Part shown: positions 1 through 5,729 of the stretch, one piece after another
How the letters are laid out: every line of letters begins with the position of its first letter
How positions within the stretch are numbered: position 1 is the stretch's first letter
Position numbers and translations under genes: made by a program
The notes under the pieces: model-generated
The model's input: only the letters and a program-made list of their open reading frames with translations
What the model was told of the DNA's origin: nothing
Databases searched by the model: none
Assembly: GCA_002440235.1 (NCBI GenBank)
Contig: DJRZ01000044.1
Span: 28,835 to 35,246 of the forward strand
Direction of reading: 5' to 3'
DNA: 6,412 nt
Source: Alphaproteobacteria bacterium UBA6347
GTDB taxonomy: Bacteria > Pseudomonadota > Alphaproteobacteria > CAAGCB01 > CAG-977

Positions 1-58
1 CCCGCTGCTGAGTCAATCCCAGTTGCGCGATTCGTTGTTGTAAGCGTTCACCAATCAT
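1..58 (-). CDS. XRE-family helix-turn-helix transcriptional regulator, N-terminal fragment (cut by window edge)
   Basis: Reading the minus strand from the ATG at 58-56 gives MIGERLQQRIAQLGLTQQR before the window ends. This is the usual opening of an XRE (Cro/CI-like) DNA-binding domain: a first helix of the 'IGERLRQRR' type, then 'LGLTQ', which starts the second helix. A Shine-Dalgarno AAGGA lies at 68-64 on the minus strand, five bases before the ATG, and supports this start. Only 19 codons are visible, so full length, effector domain and target are unknown. It diverges from the gene at 205, and such regulators often control their own promoter and the divergent gene. That role is inferred here. 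The fragment could equally belong to a phage-type repressor or an antitoxin. Confidence 0.75.
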   Translation of the reverse strand, partial: MIGERLQQRIAQLGLTQQR

Positions 59-90
59 AACAGTCCTTTTGTTGGAATTAACCCGCGAAA

Positions 91-119
91 ATCATAGTGG
101 CACACTTTATCACGGAAAT
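91..119 (-). promoter_or_regulatory. Candidate promoter of the XRE regulator
   Basis: On the minus strand a TATGAT box (96-91, five of six bases matching the sigma-70 -10 consensus) lies about 30 bases before the regulator's start codon. That leaves room for a short leader carrying the AAGGA ribosome site. The matching -35 position (around 114-119) is poor, so this is weak and would need a positive factor or an extended element. The left inverted-repeat arm (106-113) falls in its spacer. Confidence 0.3.
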
Positions 120-163
120 GAATTAACTATTTGTTGTTGAATATATAAACGGTTTGTGATAAA
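106..163. promoter_or_regulatory. Inverted-repeat pair, possible operator of the XRE regulator
   Basis: TTTATCAC (106-113) and its exact reverse complement GTGATAAA (156-163) flank 42 bp in the divergent control region. Extended to 11 bases, the arms agree at 9 positions (CACTTTATCAC against the complement of GTGATAAACAG). The right arm covers the candidate -10 of the rightward gene, and the left arm lies in the spacer of the candidate leftward promoter. This is a sensible arrangement for a repressor acting on both. An 8-bp match in about 150 bp can occur by chance, so the operator role is inferred. Confidence 0.35.
134..162 (+). promoter_or_regulatory. Candidate sigma-70 promoter for the gene at 205
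   Basis: TTGTTG (134-139) and TGATAA (157-162) are separated by 17 bp, the optimal spacer. Each box matches four of six consensus bases. Transcription would begin near 169, giving a leader of about 36 bases with AAGGGA (191-196) placed eight bases before the ATG. The -10 lies inside the right arm of the inverted repeat, which suggests repression by the divergent XRE protein. Confidence 0.45.
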
Positions 164-204
164 CAGAGGGACGCAAGGGCAATTTCAACCAAGGGAAAAA
201 AACA

Positions 205-648
205 ATGGAACAGACTGTTGCAAAGTTCAAAAGAGTCAATGAAAAAACGACGCTGGTCAAAATGTACGAAACGGGAAAGCTGGGGAAATCTCCGGTCGCC
301 GAAAACCGTTTGCGGGCGGGCGTCCGTTTCGCGGCGGACTGGCGCGCGTCGCTGTTCAATCCGAAAATCACCCGAAATTATGACAGATTGTTTGTGCGGG
401 GAGGCAAAGGCGGCTCAGACGCGCCGGATTGGCGGTGCGACGCCGCCGACCGTTATTTGCGCGCGCTGAAACGGCTGGGGGATTCGGGCGTCTACGCGCG
501 GCATTTTCTGCGCGGCGAGGGAAACGTTCGAGAATTCGTGCTGAAATATCCCGTGCTGAACGGGACGAAAGCGACCTACGCCGCCGTCTATCGGGCGATC
601 GGCGCGATGCTGGACGAACTGGTCGACTTTTACCGTTCCGAAAAATAA
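205..648 (+). CDS. Hypothetical protein, DUF6456-like
   Basis: A basic soluble protein of 147 aa with no signal peptide or membrane segment and a single cysteine (C78). The ATG at 205 is preceded by AAGGGA at 191-196, eight bases away. The pattern recalls DUF6456, a small alphaproteobacterial domain of unknown function. A 'ENRLRAG' segment (33-39) resembles its 'AGERLR' motif, and 'FNPKITRNYD' (51-60) resembles its 'P.VT..WD' motif. The region 79-100 ('AADRYLRALKRLG') and the C-terminal helix 126-143 ('AAVYRAIGAMLDELVDFY') resemble its closing 'A...L..LA..Y' helix. This similarity was judged by eye and is modest. The canonical motifs are diverged. The gene lies divergent from an XRE regulator, so it may be the regulator's partner or target. 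Its role in DNA binding or transcription is unknown. The coding status is well supported by the ribosome site and context. Confidence 0.8.
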   Translation: MEQTVAKFKRVNEKTTLVKMYETGKLGKSPVAENRLRAGVRFAADWRASLFNPKITRNYDRLFVRGGKGGSDAPDWRCDAADRYLRALKRLGDSGVYARHFLRGEGNVREFVLKYPVLNGTKATYAAVYRAIGAMLDELVDFYRSEK

Positions 649-705
649 AGGCTGGTTTTCGCCGCTTTTTGGTATATCTTTATAAAAAAACGACGGGCGG
701 ACGAA

Positions 706-1200
706 ATGAAGGATTTTTTTAAGCTGATTTTTTTCGGCGTGACGAAAACGCCGAAACTGGAAATGTTCAATCCCGCGAACGGCGAACGCAAAAGCATGGC
801 GGCGAACACGTTCAGCCTGAACGTTCTGCTGGTCGGCGGATTTTTCGGTCTGCCGTTGTTTTTCAAACGGCTGTGGGGCTGGGCGTGGCTGATGTTCGCG
901 CTGACGACCGTTCAGTTGGTTTCGTTTTACGTCAAGCTGACGCAGATTTTGAACGCGGCGACGCCGGAGGAGTATTACGCTTTTACCGAAAGCTCCCCCG
1001 CCGACGACGCGGCGGGAACGGCTTTGCTGGTTCTGACCGTCCTTTTGTCGTTCAAAGCCGACAAGTGGGCGGTCGAACGGCTGTTGAAAAAAGGCTGGCG
1101 TTTCGAACGCCCCGACGACAAAACCGTCGTTGCCGCCGCCGAAAAGTGGGGAATTTCAAAGCATTATCTGAAACCGGTCGAAACGGTCGAACGGCTGTGA
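706..1200 (+). CDS. Small inner-membrane protein, DUF2628-like
   Basis: A 164-aa protein with three likely membrane segments at about residues 36-53, 57-77 and 102-117, and a charged C-terminal tail on the cytoplasmic or periplasmic face. The core 'NGERKSM..NTFSLNVLLVGG' leading into 'FFKRLWGWAWLMF' (24-64) resembles DUF2628 proteins. In those, a 'GE....GFSW' lead-in is followed by a hydrophobic stretch and then 'ALFKRMW'. The tail 'WAVERLLKKGW' (121-131) resembles the family's 'N.YY...L...GW' ending. Function in this family is unknown. The start has only a weak ribosome site (GGCGGA, 696-701). A later ATG at residue 20 is possible, because family members usually begin near there. It lies 57 bp after the previous gene and may share its transcript. 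Its stop codon is 4 bp from the stop codon of the opposing slt gene. Confidence 0.8.
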   Translation: MKDFFKLIFFGVTKTPKLEMFNPANGERKSMAANTFSLNVLLVGGFFGLPLFFKRLWGWAWLMFALTTVQLVSFYVKLTQILNAATPEEYYAFTESSPADDAAGTALLVLTVLLSFKADKWAVERLLKKGWRFERPDDKTVVAAAEKWGISKHYLKPVETVERL

Positions 1201-1204
1201 CCGC

Positions 1205-3136
1205 CTAGTCCTTTTGTTCCGTTTTCAGCCGCCAGACGGTCAGATCCGTTTCGGGCGCGTTCAAATGGCGTCTGTATATGTGCAGGTTTTCCAGCACGCG
1301 CTGGACGTAGTTGCGCGTTTCCGCGAACGGTATGCTTTCGATCCAGTCGACGGGGTCGGCGTCGTCGTGCGGGCGTCCGAACGATTTCAGCCAGCGGTTC
1401 ACGTTCGTCGGTCCGGCGTTGTAGGCGGCGATCGCCAGAATGTAGGATCCGCCGTAGCGTTTCAGCAAATCGCCGATGTAAGTGCTGCCCAGTTCCACAT
1501 TGAAATCGGGGTCGGCGTTCAGTTTTTGAACGGAAAAGCTTTTTCGTTTCTTTTTCGCGATCTGTTTCGCCGTCGTCGGCATGATCTGCATCAGCCCGCG
1601 CGCGCCGGCGGGGGAAACGGCGTGCGACGCGAAACTGCTTTCCTGACGGATTATCGACAGCACCAAAGCCGTTTCCGTGCGTTCGTCGTGGCGCAGATCC
1701 TTGACGGGATAGCCCAGCGACACGATGTCCGTTCCGTTTTGACGGGCGCGCCGCGCGATGGCGACCGCCAGATCTTCGCGTTTCAGATCTTCGCTCAGCA
1801 AATGCGCCAGGGCGGATACGGCGGCGGGCGTCGTCGCGTTCAAAAACAGACGCGTGGCGAACACGCCGACCAGATCGTGCAGTTCCGCGTCTTGCAGAAT
1901 TTTCATGACGGCGTACAGCTCGTTTTTCCTGATTTCGGCGGAAAGATCCGCGTCGACGGGGGGATCGGCGGGCAAGGCTGGCAAACCCCGTCCCAGTTTG
2001 TCCGCCGCCAGCTGTCCGTAGATCGTCGTGATGTGGCGCGCCGCCTTTTGATAGTTTTCGGCGGCTTTGGATTTCCTGCCCGCCGCCTCGTAAGTCCTGC
2101 CTAGCCAGTATCGGGCGCGCGCGACGCTCATCGGCGACGACACGGCGTTCAGCATCGTTTTGAAATGGCGCAGGGCGTCGTCGTTCCGTTTCAGACGCCG
2201 CAGGGCGATCCAGCCCGCCGTCCATTCGGCGTCGGCGAAATCCGCGCCTTTGGTCAGGTGGTGTTCTTTGGCGATCTGATAGGCGGTCTTGTAGTCTTTG
2301 TCGCCCAAAAACTGGCGGATCAGGTTCGTCCGTTCCGTCCACCAGGCGGGGCGCGTCTGTTTCGCGGGGTCAACGTCGCGCAGCAGCTTCGCCGCGGCGG
2401 AATATTTTTTGTTCACGCGCAGCCAGCGCAACAGGTCGAAAGACGCGTCCGCGTCCAGCTGCTGGTGTTCGGGCAGGTCTTTAAATTCTTTTTGCGCGTT
2501 TTTCCGGTTGGCGATGAAATCGGCGCGCGTTTGCGCCAAAGCCCGATCGCGTTCGTTCATTTTGGCAAACAGGGCGCGCGCTTTGGCGTGCTTGCGTTCG
2601 TTCAGCAGTTTTCGGGCGCGCAGGTCGAAATCGCGTTCGTCCAGCAGGAAGAACAGTTTTTCGCGCACCAAATCGGATTCTTCGTCGGTCAGGTCGCTTT
2701 TGTCCCACAGGGAATGAAGCATCGGAACGGCTTTTTCCCATTCCTTGCGCCGCATTAAAATGTCGGCGTAAGCCAAAACGGCGCGCGCGGAAACGGGCGG
2801 GTGCCGGCGGAACCATTTTTCCAGCGCCGCCTCGTCGCCTTTTTCCAGCAAAGCCCGTTCGGCGTTGCGGCGGATCATGTAGACGCGCGGCCAATCCGGA
2901 TTTTTTTTCATAAACCGTTGCGCGGCGTCGAAATCGACCGTTTGTTCGGCGTCCGTCAGCGAAAACCAGTCGACCAGCTTGATCAGCGTCGGATCCCGCG
3001 TTTCCCGCGCTTTGGCGAACGCCGCCGGATAATCGCGCGCGGCGGCGGCTTTGACGGCGTCGGACCGCGGCGTCGCCGCGAAACAGGCGGGCGCGGCGGC
3101 AAAGCACAGACAAAACAGCAAAACGCGGCGTTTCAC
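1205..3136 (-). CDS. slt: Soluble lytic murein transglycosylase (periplasmic)
   Basis: Slt cleaves the MurNAc-GlcNAc bond of peptidoglycan non-hydrolytically, forming 1,6-anhydromuramic ends used in wall remodelling and recycling. The 643-aa precursor matches the length of E. coli Slt70. Residues 1-20 form a signal peptide (MKRR, hydrophobic core, 'ACFA' before the cut). Residues 25-450 are a repetitive alpha-helical solenoid rich in Ala, Lys and Arg, like the doughnut-forming U/L domains. The C-terminal goose-type lysozyme-like domain has the catalytic glutamate in 'IIRQES' (E499), then 'GARGLMQIMP' (511-520), 'AAYNAGP' (570-576) and 'IPFAETRNYVQRVL' (602-615), all family signatures. The start codon is GTG (CAC at 3134-3136 on the plus strand), supported by AAGGA (3146-3142) about five bases upstream. 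No lipobox is seen, so it should be soluble in the periplasm. It is divergent from dapA rather than co-directional. Confidence 0.93.
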   Translation of the reverse strand: MKRRVLLFCLCFAAAPACFAATPRSDAVKAAAARDYPAAFAKARETRDPTLIKLVDWFSLTDAEQTVDFDAAQRFMKKNPDWPRVYMIRRNAERALLEKGDEAALEKWFRRHPPVSARAVLAYADILMRRKEWEKAVPMLHSLWDKSDLTDEESDLVREKLFFLLDERDFDLRARKLLNERKHAKARALFAKMNERDRALAQTRADFIANRKNAQKEFKDLPEHQQLDADASFDLLRWLRVNKKYSAAAKLLRDVDPAKQTRPAWWTERTNLIRQFLGDKDYKTAYQIAKEHHLTKGADFADAEWTAGWIALRRLKRNDDALRHFKTMLNAVSSPMSVARARYWLGRTYEAAGRKSKAAENYQKAARHITTIYGQLAADKLGRGLPALPADPPVDADLSAEIRKNELYAVMKILQDAELHDLVGVFATRLFLNATTPAAVSALAHLLSEDLKREDLAVAIARRARQNGTDIVSLGYPVKDLRHDERTETALVLSIIRQESSFASHAVSPAGARGLMQIMPTTAKQIAKKKRKSFSVQKLNADPDFNVELGSTYIGDLLKRYGGSYILAIAAYNAGPTNVNRWLKSFGRPHDDADPVDWIESIPFAETRNYVQRVLENLHIYRRHLNAPETDLTVWRLKTEQKD

Positions 3137-3248
3137 TTTTTTCCTTTCGTCGAATTTATGATACCGCTTTTATTTTTGTGGCATTTATTTTAAGATACGG
3201 TTAATTTGATGAACTGTTTTAAAACCCTTTGAGGCAGGAGGTCTTTTG
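3137..3248. promoter_or_regulatory. Divergent AT-rich control region between slt and dapA
   Basis: This 112-bp region is much richer in A and T than the flanking genes and must hold the promoters for slt (leftward) and dapA (rightward). I could not pick a convincing -35/-10 pair on either strand. TTGTGG (3176-3181) and TTAATT (3201-3206) are a possible rightward pair with a long 19-bp spacer. A perfect 10-bp palindrome GTTTTAAAAC sits at 3216-3225, just upstream of the dapA ribosome site, and its role is unknown. No riboswitch-like fold (for example a lysine riboswitch) fits in the short leader. Confidence 0.5.
3236..3242 (+). promoter_or_regulatory. Strong ribosome binding site that fixes the dapA start
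   Basis: AGGAGGT is a perfect Shine-Dalgarno sequence. It lies six bases before the ATG at 3249 but only three bases before the in-frame TTG at 3246. The ATG at 3249 is therefore the real start. The perfect match suggests high translation. Confidence 0.85.
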
Positions 3249-4124
3249 ATGTTCACGGGGCTTTTCACCGCTTTGATCACGCCGTTTGAAAAGGAACGGA
3301 TCGACTTGGACGCTTTCGCGCGTCTGATCGAATTTCAAATCAAATCGGGCGTCGACGGGATCGTCGTCTGCGGCACGACGGGCGAAAGCGCCGTCATGAC
3401 CCCGCGGGAATACGAAACCGTGGTGAAAAAAGGCGTAGAACAGGTCGCCGGACGCGTTCCCGTCATCGTCGGGACGGGCGGAAACAACACCGCCAAAGTC
3501 ATCGAAAACACCCTGCTCGCGCAACGGGCGGGGGCGGACGCGGCTTTGATCGTCACGCCGTATTACAACAAACCGACGCAAGAGGGGCTGTACCTGCATT
3601 TCAAAGCCGTCCACGACGCGACGGACCTGCCGATCGTTCTGTACAACGTTCCGGGGCGCACGGGCGTGTGCCTGTCGGTCGAAACGATCGCCCGTCTGGC
3701 GAAACTGCCGCGCGTCGCCGGCGTCAAGGACGCCACCCCCGACATCATGCGCCCGCTGAAAATCAGAAAGGCGGTCGGCGCGGACTTTTCGATCCTGTCG
3801 GGCGAAGACGCCAGCATCGTCGCTTTTCTGGCGCACGGCGGCGACGGCTGCATTTCCGTCACGGCGAACGTCGCGCCCGCTTTGTGCGCCGGAATCCACC
3901 GCGCGTGGGCGGCGGGCGACCGCGCCGAACTGGAACGCCTGCGCGATCTGCTGGTCGATCTGCACGACGCGATGTTCGTCGAAACAAATCCGTGTCCGGT
4001 GAAATTCGCGGCGGCGCGGCTGGGATTCGGCGACGGGTCCGTGCGTCTGCCTTTGTGCGAAATTTCCGAAAAATCGAAAGAAACCGTTTTGGCGGCGATG
4101 CGGCAGACGGGATTGGCGGAGTAA
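3249..4124 (+). CDS. dapA: 4-hydroxy-tetrahydrodipicolinate synthase
   Basis: DapA condenses pyruvate with L-aspartate-4-semialdehyde, the first committed step to meso-diaminopimelate (peptidoglycan) and lysine, in the cytoplasm. The 291-aa (beta/alpha)8-barrel matches the family length. Visible signatures are 'GTTGES' (42-47, with T43 and T44 of the proton relay), 'YYNKP' (105-109, with Y106), 'YNVPGRTG' (132-139, with Y132 and R137) and 'GVKDAT' (158-163, with the Schiff-base lysine K160). The ATG at 3249 is chosen over TTG at 3246 because of the AGGAGGT spacing. The stop is 4 bp from smpB, indicating one operon. Two residues of the E. coli lysine-inhibition site appear changed (see findings), so feedback by lysine may be weak or absent. 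Catalytic residues are all intact. Confidence 0.97.
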   Translation: MFTGLFTALITPFEKERIDLDAFARLIEFQIKSGVDGIVVCGTTGESAVMTPREYETVVKKGVEQVAGRVPVIVGTGGNNTAKVIENTLLAQRAGADAALIVTPYYNKPTQEGLYLHFKAVHDATDLPIVLYNVPGRTGVCLSVETIARLAKLPRVAGVKDATPDIMRPLKIRKAVGADFSILSGEDASIVAFLAHGGDGCISVTANVAPALCAGIHRAWAAGDRAELERLRDLLVDLHDAMFVETNPCPVKFAAARLGFGDGSVRLPLCEISEKSKETVLAAMRQTGLAE

Positions 4125-4128
4125 GTTC

Positions 4129-4608
4129 ATGCCTGCGAAAAAAACTTCAACGCTGATCAGCACGGGAACGGTCGCCAAAAACAGAAAAGCGGGGTTCAAC
4201 TACGCGATCGAGGAAACGGTCGAGGCAGGCTTGATTCTGACGGGGGCGGAGGTCAAATCCCTGCGTCAGGGGCGCGCCAGCATCAACGAAGCTTACGCCG
4301 CCGCGCAGGAAGGCGGCATTTATCTGCTGAACGCGACGATTTTGGAATACGGGTCGATCGGTTATATGAAACACACCGCCGCCCGCCCGCGCAAGCTGCT
4401 GCTGCATAAAAAGGAAGTGAAGCGTCTGACGGGTGCCGTCGCGCGCAAAGGCTACACGCTGATTCCGCTGGAGCTGTATTTCAACGCGCGCGGCATCGCG
4501 AAAATCAAGCTGGGGCTGGGCGTCGGGAAAAACAACGTCGACCGCCGCGAAGACATCAAAAAACGCGATTGGGACCGCGAAAAGCGCCGTTTGTTGAAAG
4601 GCGGCTGA
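4129..4608 (+). CDS. smpB: SsrA-binding protein SmpB
   Basis: SmpB binds the tRNA-like domain of tmRNA and delivers it to stalled ribosomes, enabling trans-translation and tagging of unfinished proteins. At 159 aa it has the normal length. Signatures in order are 'NRKAGFNYAIEET' (18-30), 'LTGAEVKSLRQGRASI' (37-52), 'RPRKLLLHKKEVKRL' (86-100), 'GYTLIPLELYFN' (108-119) and 'KIKLGLGVGKNN' (125-136). The C-terminal tail 'DRREDIKKRDWDREKRRLL' (138-156) forms a helix in the mRNA channel. The ribosome site GGAG (4118-4121) sits inside the last codons of dapA, seven bases from the ATG, so translation is probably coupled to dapA. In E. coli the tail entry is GKKQHDKR; here it is GKNNVDRR. The ssrA gene is not in the window. 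Confidence 0.96.
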   Translation: MPAKKTSTLISTGTVAKNRKAGFNYAIEETVEAGLILTGAEVKSLRQGRASINEAYAAAQEGGIYLLNATILEYGSIGYMKHTAARPRKLLLHKKEVKRLTGAVARKGYTLIPLELYFNARGIAKIKLGLGVGKNNVDRREDIKKRDWDREKRRLLKGG

Positions 4609-4676
4609 TTTAGGTTTTGCTTTTTGGCGGATTTTGTGCTTTCTTAACAGATATTTCGTGTGACGAGGACTGAAAC

Positions 4677-5624
4677 ATGCAGAATTTACAGGAAAAAATC
4701 AAAGAAATCCTCCTGTTGGCGGACGAAGACGTCGAAACTTTGCTGCGCGGCGATTTGAAAACGTTGCTGGCGCGGAACAAAGAAGCCGCCGTCCGCGTCG
4801 GAATCGCCTACGGGGCGGCTCTGGTCGTCGTGCTGATGTTTTTGGGGCTGTTTTCCGTAATGGGCGCGTTCGGCAAGGTTCTGCTCAGCTTCGTCATGTT
4901 CGGCGGACTGTTCGGCGCCGCGTTTCTGGCGGGCGAGAAAAACGTGCTGAAAGCGACGAAATACCCCGCTTTTTCCTATTTTCTGCTGTTCGTTTTCGCC
5001 GTGATGGCGTGGTCGATGTTTTCGGACGTGATGTCGGGCGGCGGTTTCCTGTCCAATCTGCTTGCGGTTCTGATCGTCGGCGGGCTGGGATTCGGCGCGT
5101 ACACTCTGCGCGACACAGCGCGGGAACGCGGCGTCGAAACGGCTCAGCTGATGATGGTCGCGCTGTTGCTGGGGGCGTTTCTGCTGTCGTTGCAGGTGGC
5201 TGGCGTTCAGGTCGGCAGGGACAACGAATTCGAACGCGCGCGTCAGGCGCAGGTGATTCGCCGTCAGCGCGAAGCCGACAAAATGCGCGCGCAGATGGCG
5301 TCGACGCGCATTTGCACGACGGACGAGGAATGCCGCAAAATGAACACCAAGAAAAACACCTATTACGCGGAATACGAAGACGTCGCGCAGGCGTCGTGCG
5401 AAAACGCCGTCGCCAAGGATATTCCCGGACGTTTCGAATGGACTGTTTCGCCCAAGGTGTACAAATTCACCCGTTACGAGGTCGACGTGCTGAAAGACGA
5501 CATTCTGCTGATCGGGGATCTGGCGCAGTTGATCGGCAACGACGGAACGAAAACGCCGCTGTCCTACACCTGCCATTACAACACCAAAAAGAAAACGACG
5601 ACCGCCAACATTCAGCGCAAATAA
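4677..5624 (+). CDS. Unrecognised five-helix inner-membrane protein with a cysteine-containing C-terminal domain
   Basis: I do not recognise this 315-aa protein. A short helical cytoplasmic N-terminus (1-39) is followed by five likely membrane helices at about 40-62, 66-85, 97-117, 123-142 and 156-176. The loops 86-96 (Lys-rich) and 143-155 (Arg-rich) would face the cytoplasm by the positive-inside rule, placing the C-terminus in the periplasm. A charged helical linker with coiled-coil character (181-208, Arg/Glu/Gln-rich) leads to a soluble domain (about 210-315). That domain has four cysteines (C213, C219, C241, C299), enough for two disulfides. The sequence 'SCENAV' (240-245), then 'GRFEW' (251-255), 'IGDLAQLIGNDG' (279-290) and 'YTCHY' (297-301) recalls small secreted domains of the 'CE.AV...P..F' type found in many proteobacterial hypothetical proteins. 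The start has GAGGA (4665-4669) seven bases upstream. It follows smpB by 68 bp, in which I could not identify a clear promoter, so it may be read through from dapA-smpB. Confidence 0.85.
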   Translation: MQNLQEKIKEILLLADEDVETLLRGDLKTLLARNKEAAVRVGIAYGAALVVVLMFLGLFSVMGAFGKVLLSFVMFGGLFGAAFLAGEKNVLKATKYPAFSYFLLFVFAVMAWSMFSDVMSGGGFLSNLLAVLIVGGLGFGAYTLRDTARERGVETAQLMMVALLLGAFLLSLQVAGVQVGRDNEFERARQAQVIRRQREADKMRAQMASTRICTTDEECRKMNTKKNTYYAEYEDVAQASCENAVAKDIPGRFEWTVSPKVYKFTRYEVDVLKDDILLIGDLAQLIGNDGTKTPLSYTCHYNTKKKTTTANIQRK

Positions 5625-5656
5625 AAAACGCGCGGGCGGGACGGCTAACTTTTTTC

Positions 5657-5684
5657 TTGATATGGAACGAAGACCGTTTAAAAT
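5657..5684 (+). promoter_or_regulatory. Sigma-70 promoter for the gene at 5730
   Basis: TTGATA (5657-5662) and TAAAAT (5679-5684) are separated by 16 bp, and each box matches five of six consensus bases. Transcription would start near 5691, which makes a TTG start at 5697 implausible and leaves a 40-base leader for the ATG at 5730. This is the clearest promoter in the window. Confidence 0.7.
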
Positions 5685-5729
5685 AGCAAAAGATTTTTGG
5701 GCTTTGCCCGAAACTACGGAGAATGGGAA

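Noticed and set aside
649..680. Possible terminator after the 205-648 gene (AAAGGCTGG...CGCCGCTTTTT)
   Set aside because: Pairing needs several bulges and gives only short helices, so it does not meet the standard of a Rho-independent terminator.
1172..1192. Tandem 9-bp near-repeat CGGTCGAAA / CGGTCGAAC at the end of the 706-1200 gene
   Set aside because: Two short copies inside a coding tail are explained by codon use for repeated Val-Glu and show no sign of a functional repeat array.
1214..2104. Plus-strand open frame of 296 codons antisense to slt
   Set aside because: It is a shadow of slt in GC-rich sequence, rich in Val, Gln, Arg and Phe, with no recognisable domain.
1164..2342. Minus-strand open frame of 392 codons overlapping slt in another frame
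   Set aside because: It overlaps slt in a shifted frame and encodes an Arg/Gly/Pro-rich product typical of a GC-driven shadow, while slt carries full catalytic motifs.
3219..4199. Minus-strand open frame of 326 codons antisense to dapA
   Set aside because: dapA has all family signatures and a perfect ribosome site. The antisense product is Arg/Asp/Phe-rich and unlike any family.
5625..5656. Possible terminator after 5624 (GC-rich stretch followed by six Ts)
   Set aside because: The GC-rich stretch CGCGCGGGCGGGACGGC has no complementary partner before the T run, so no hairpin forms.
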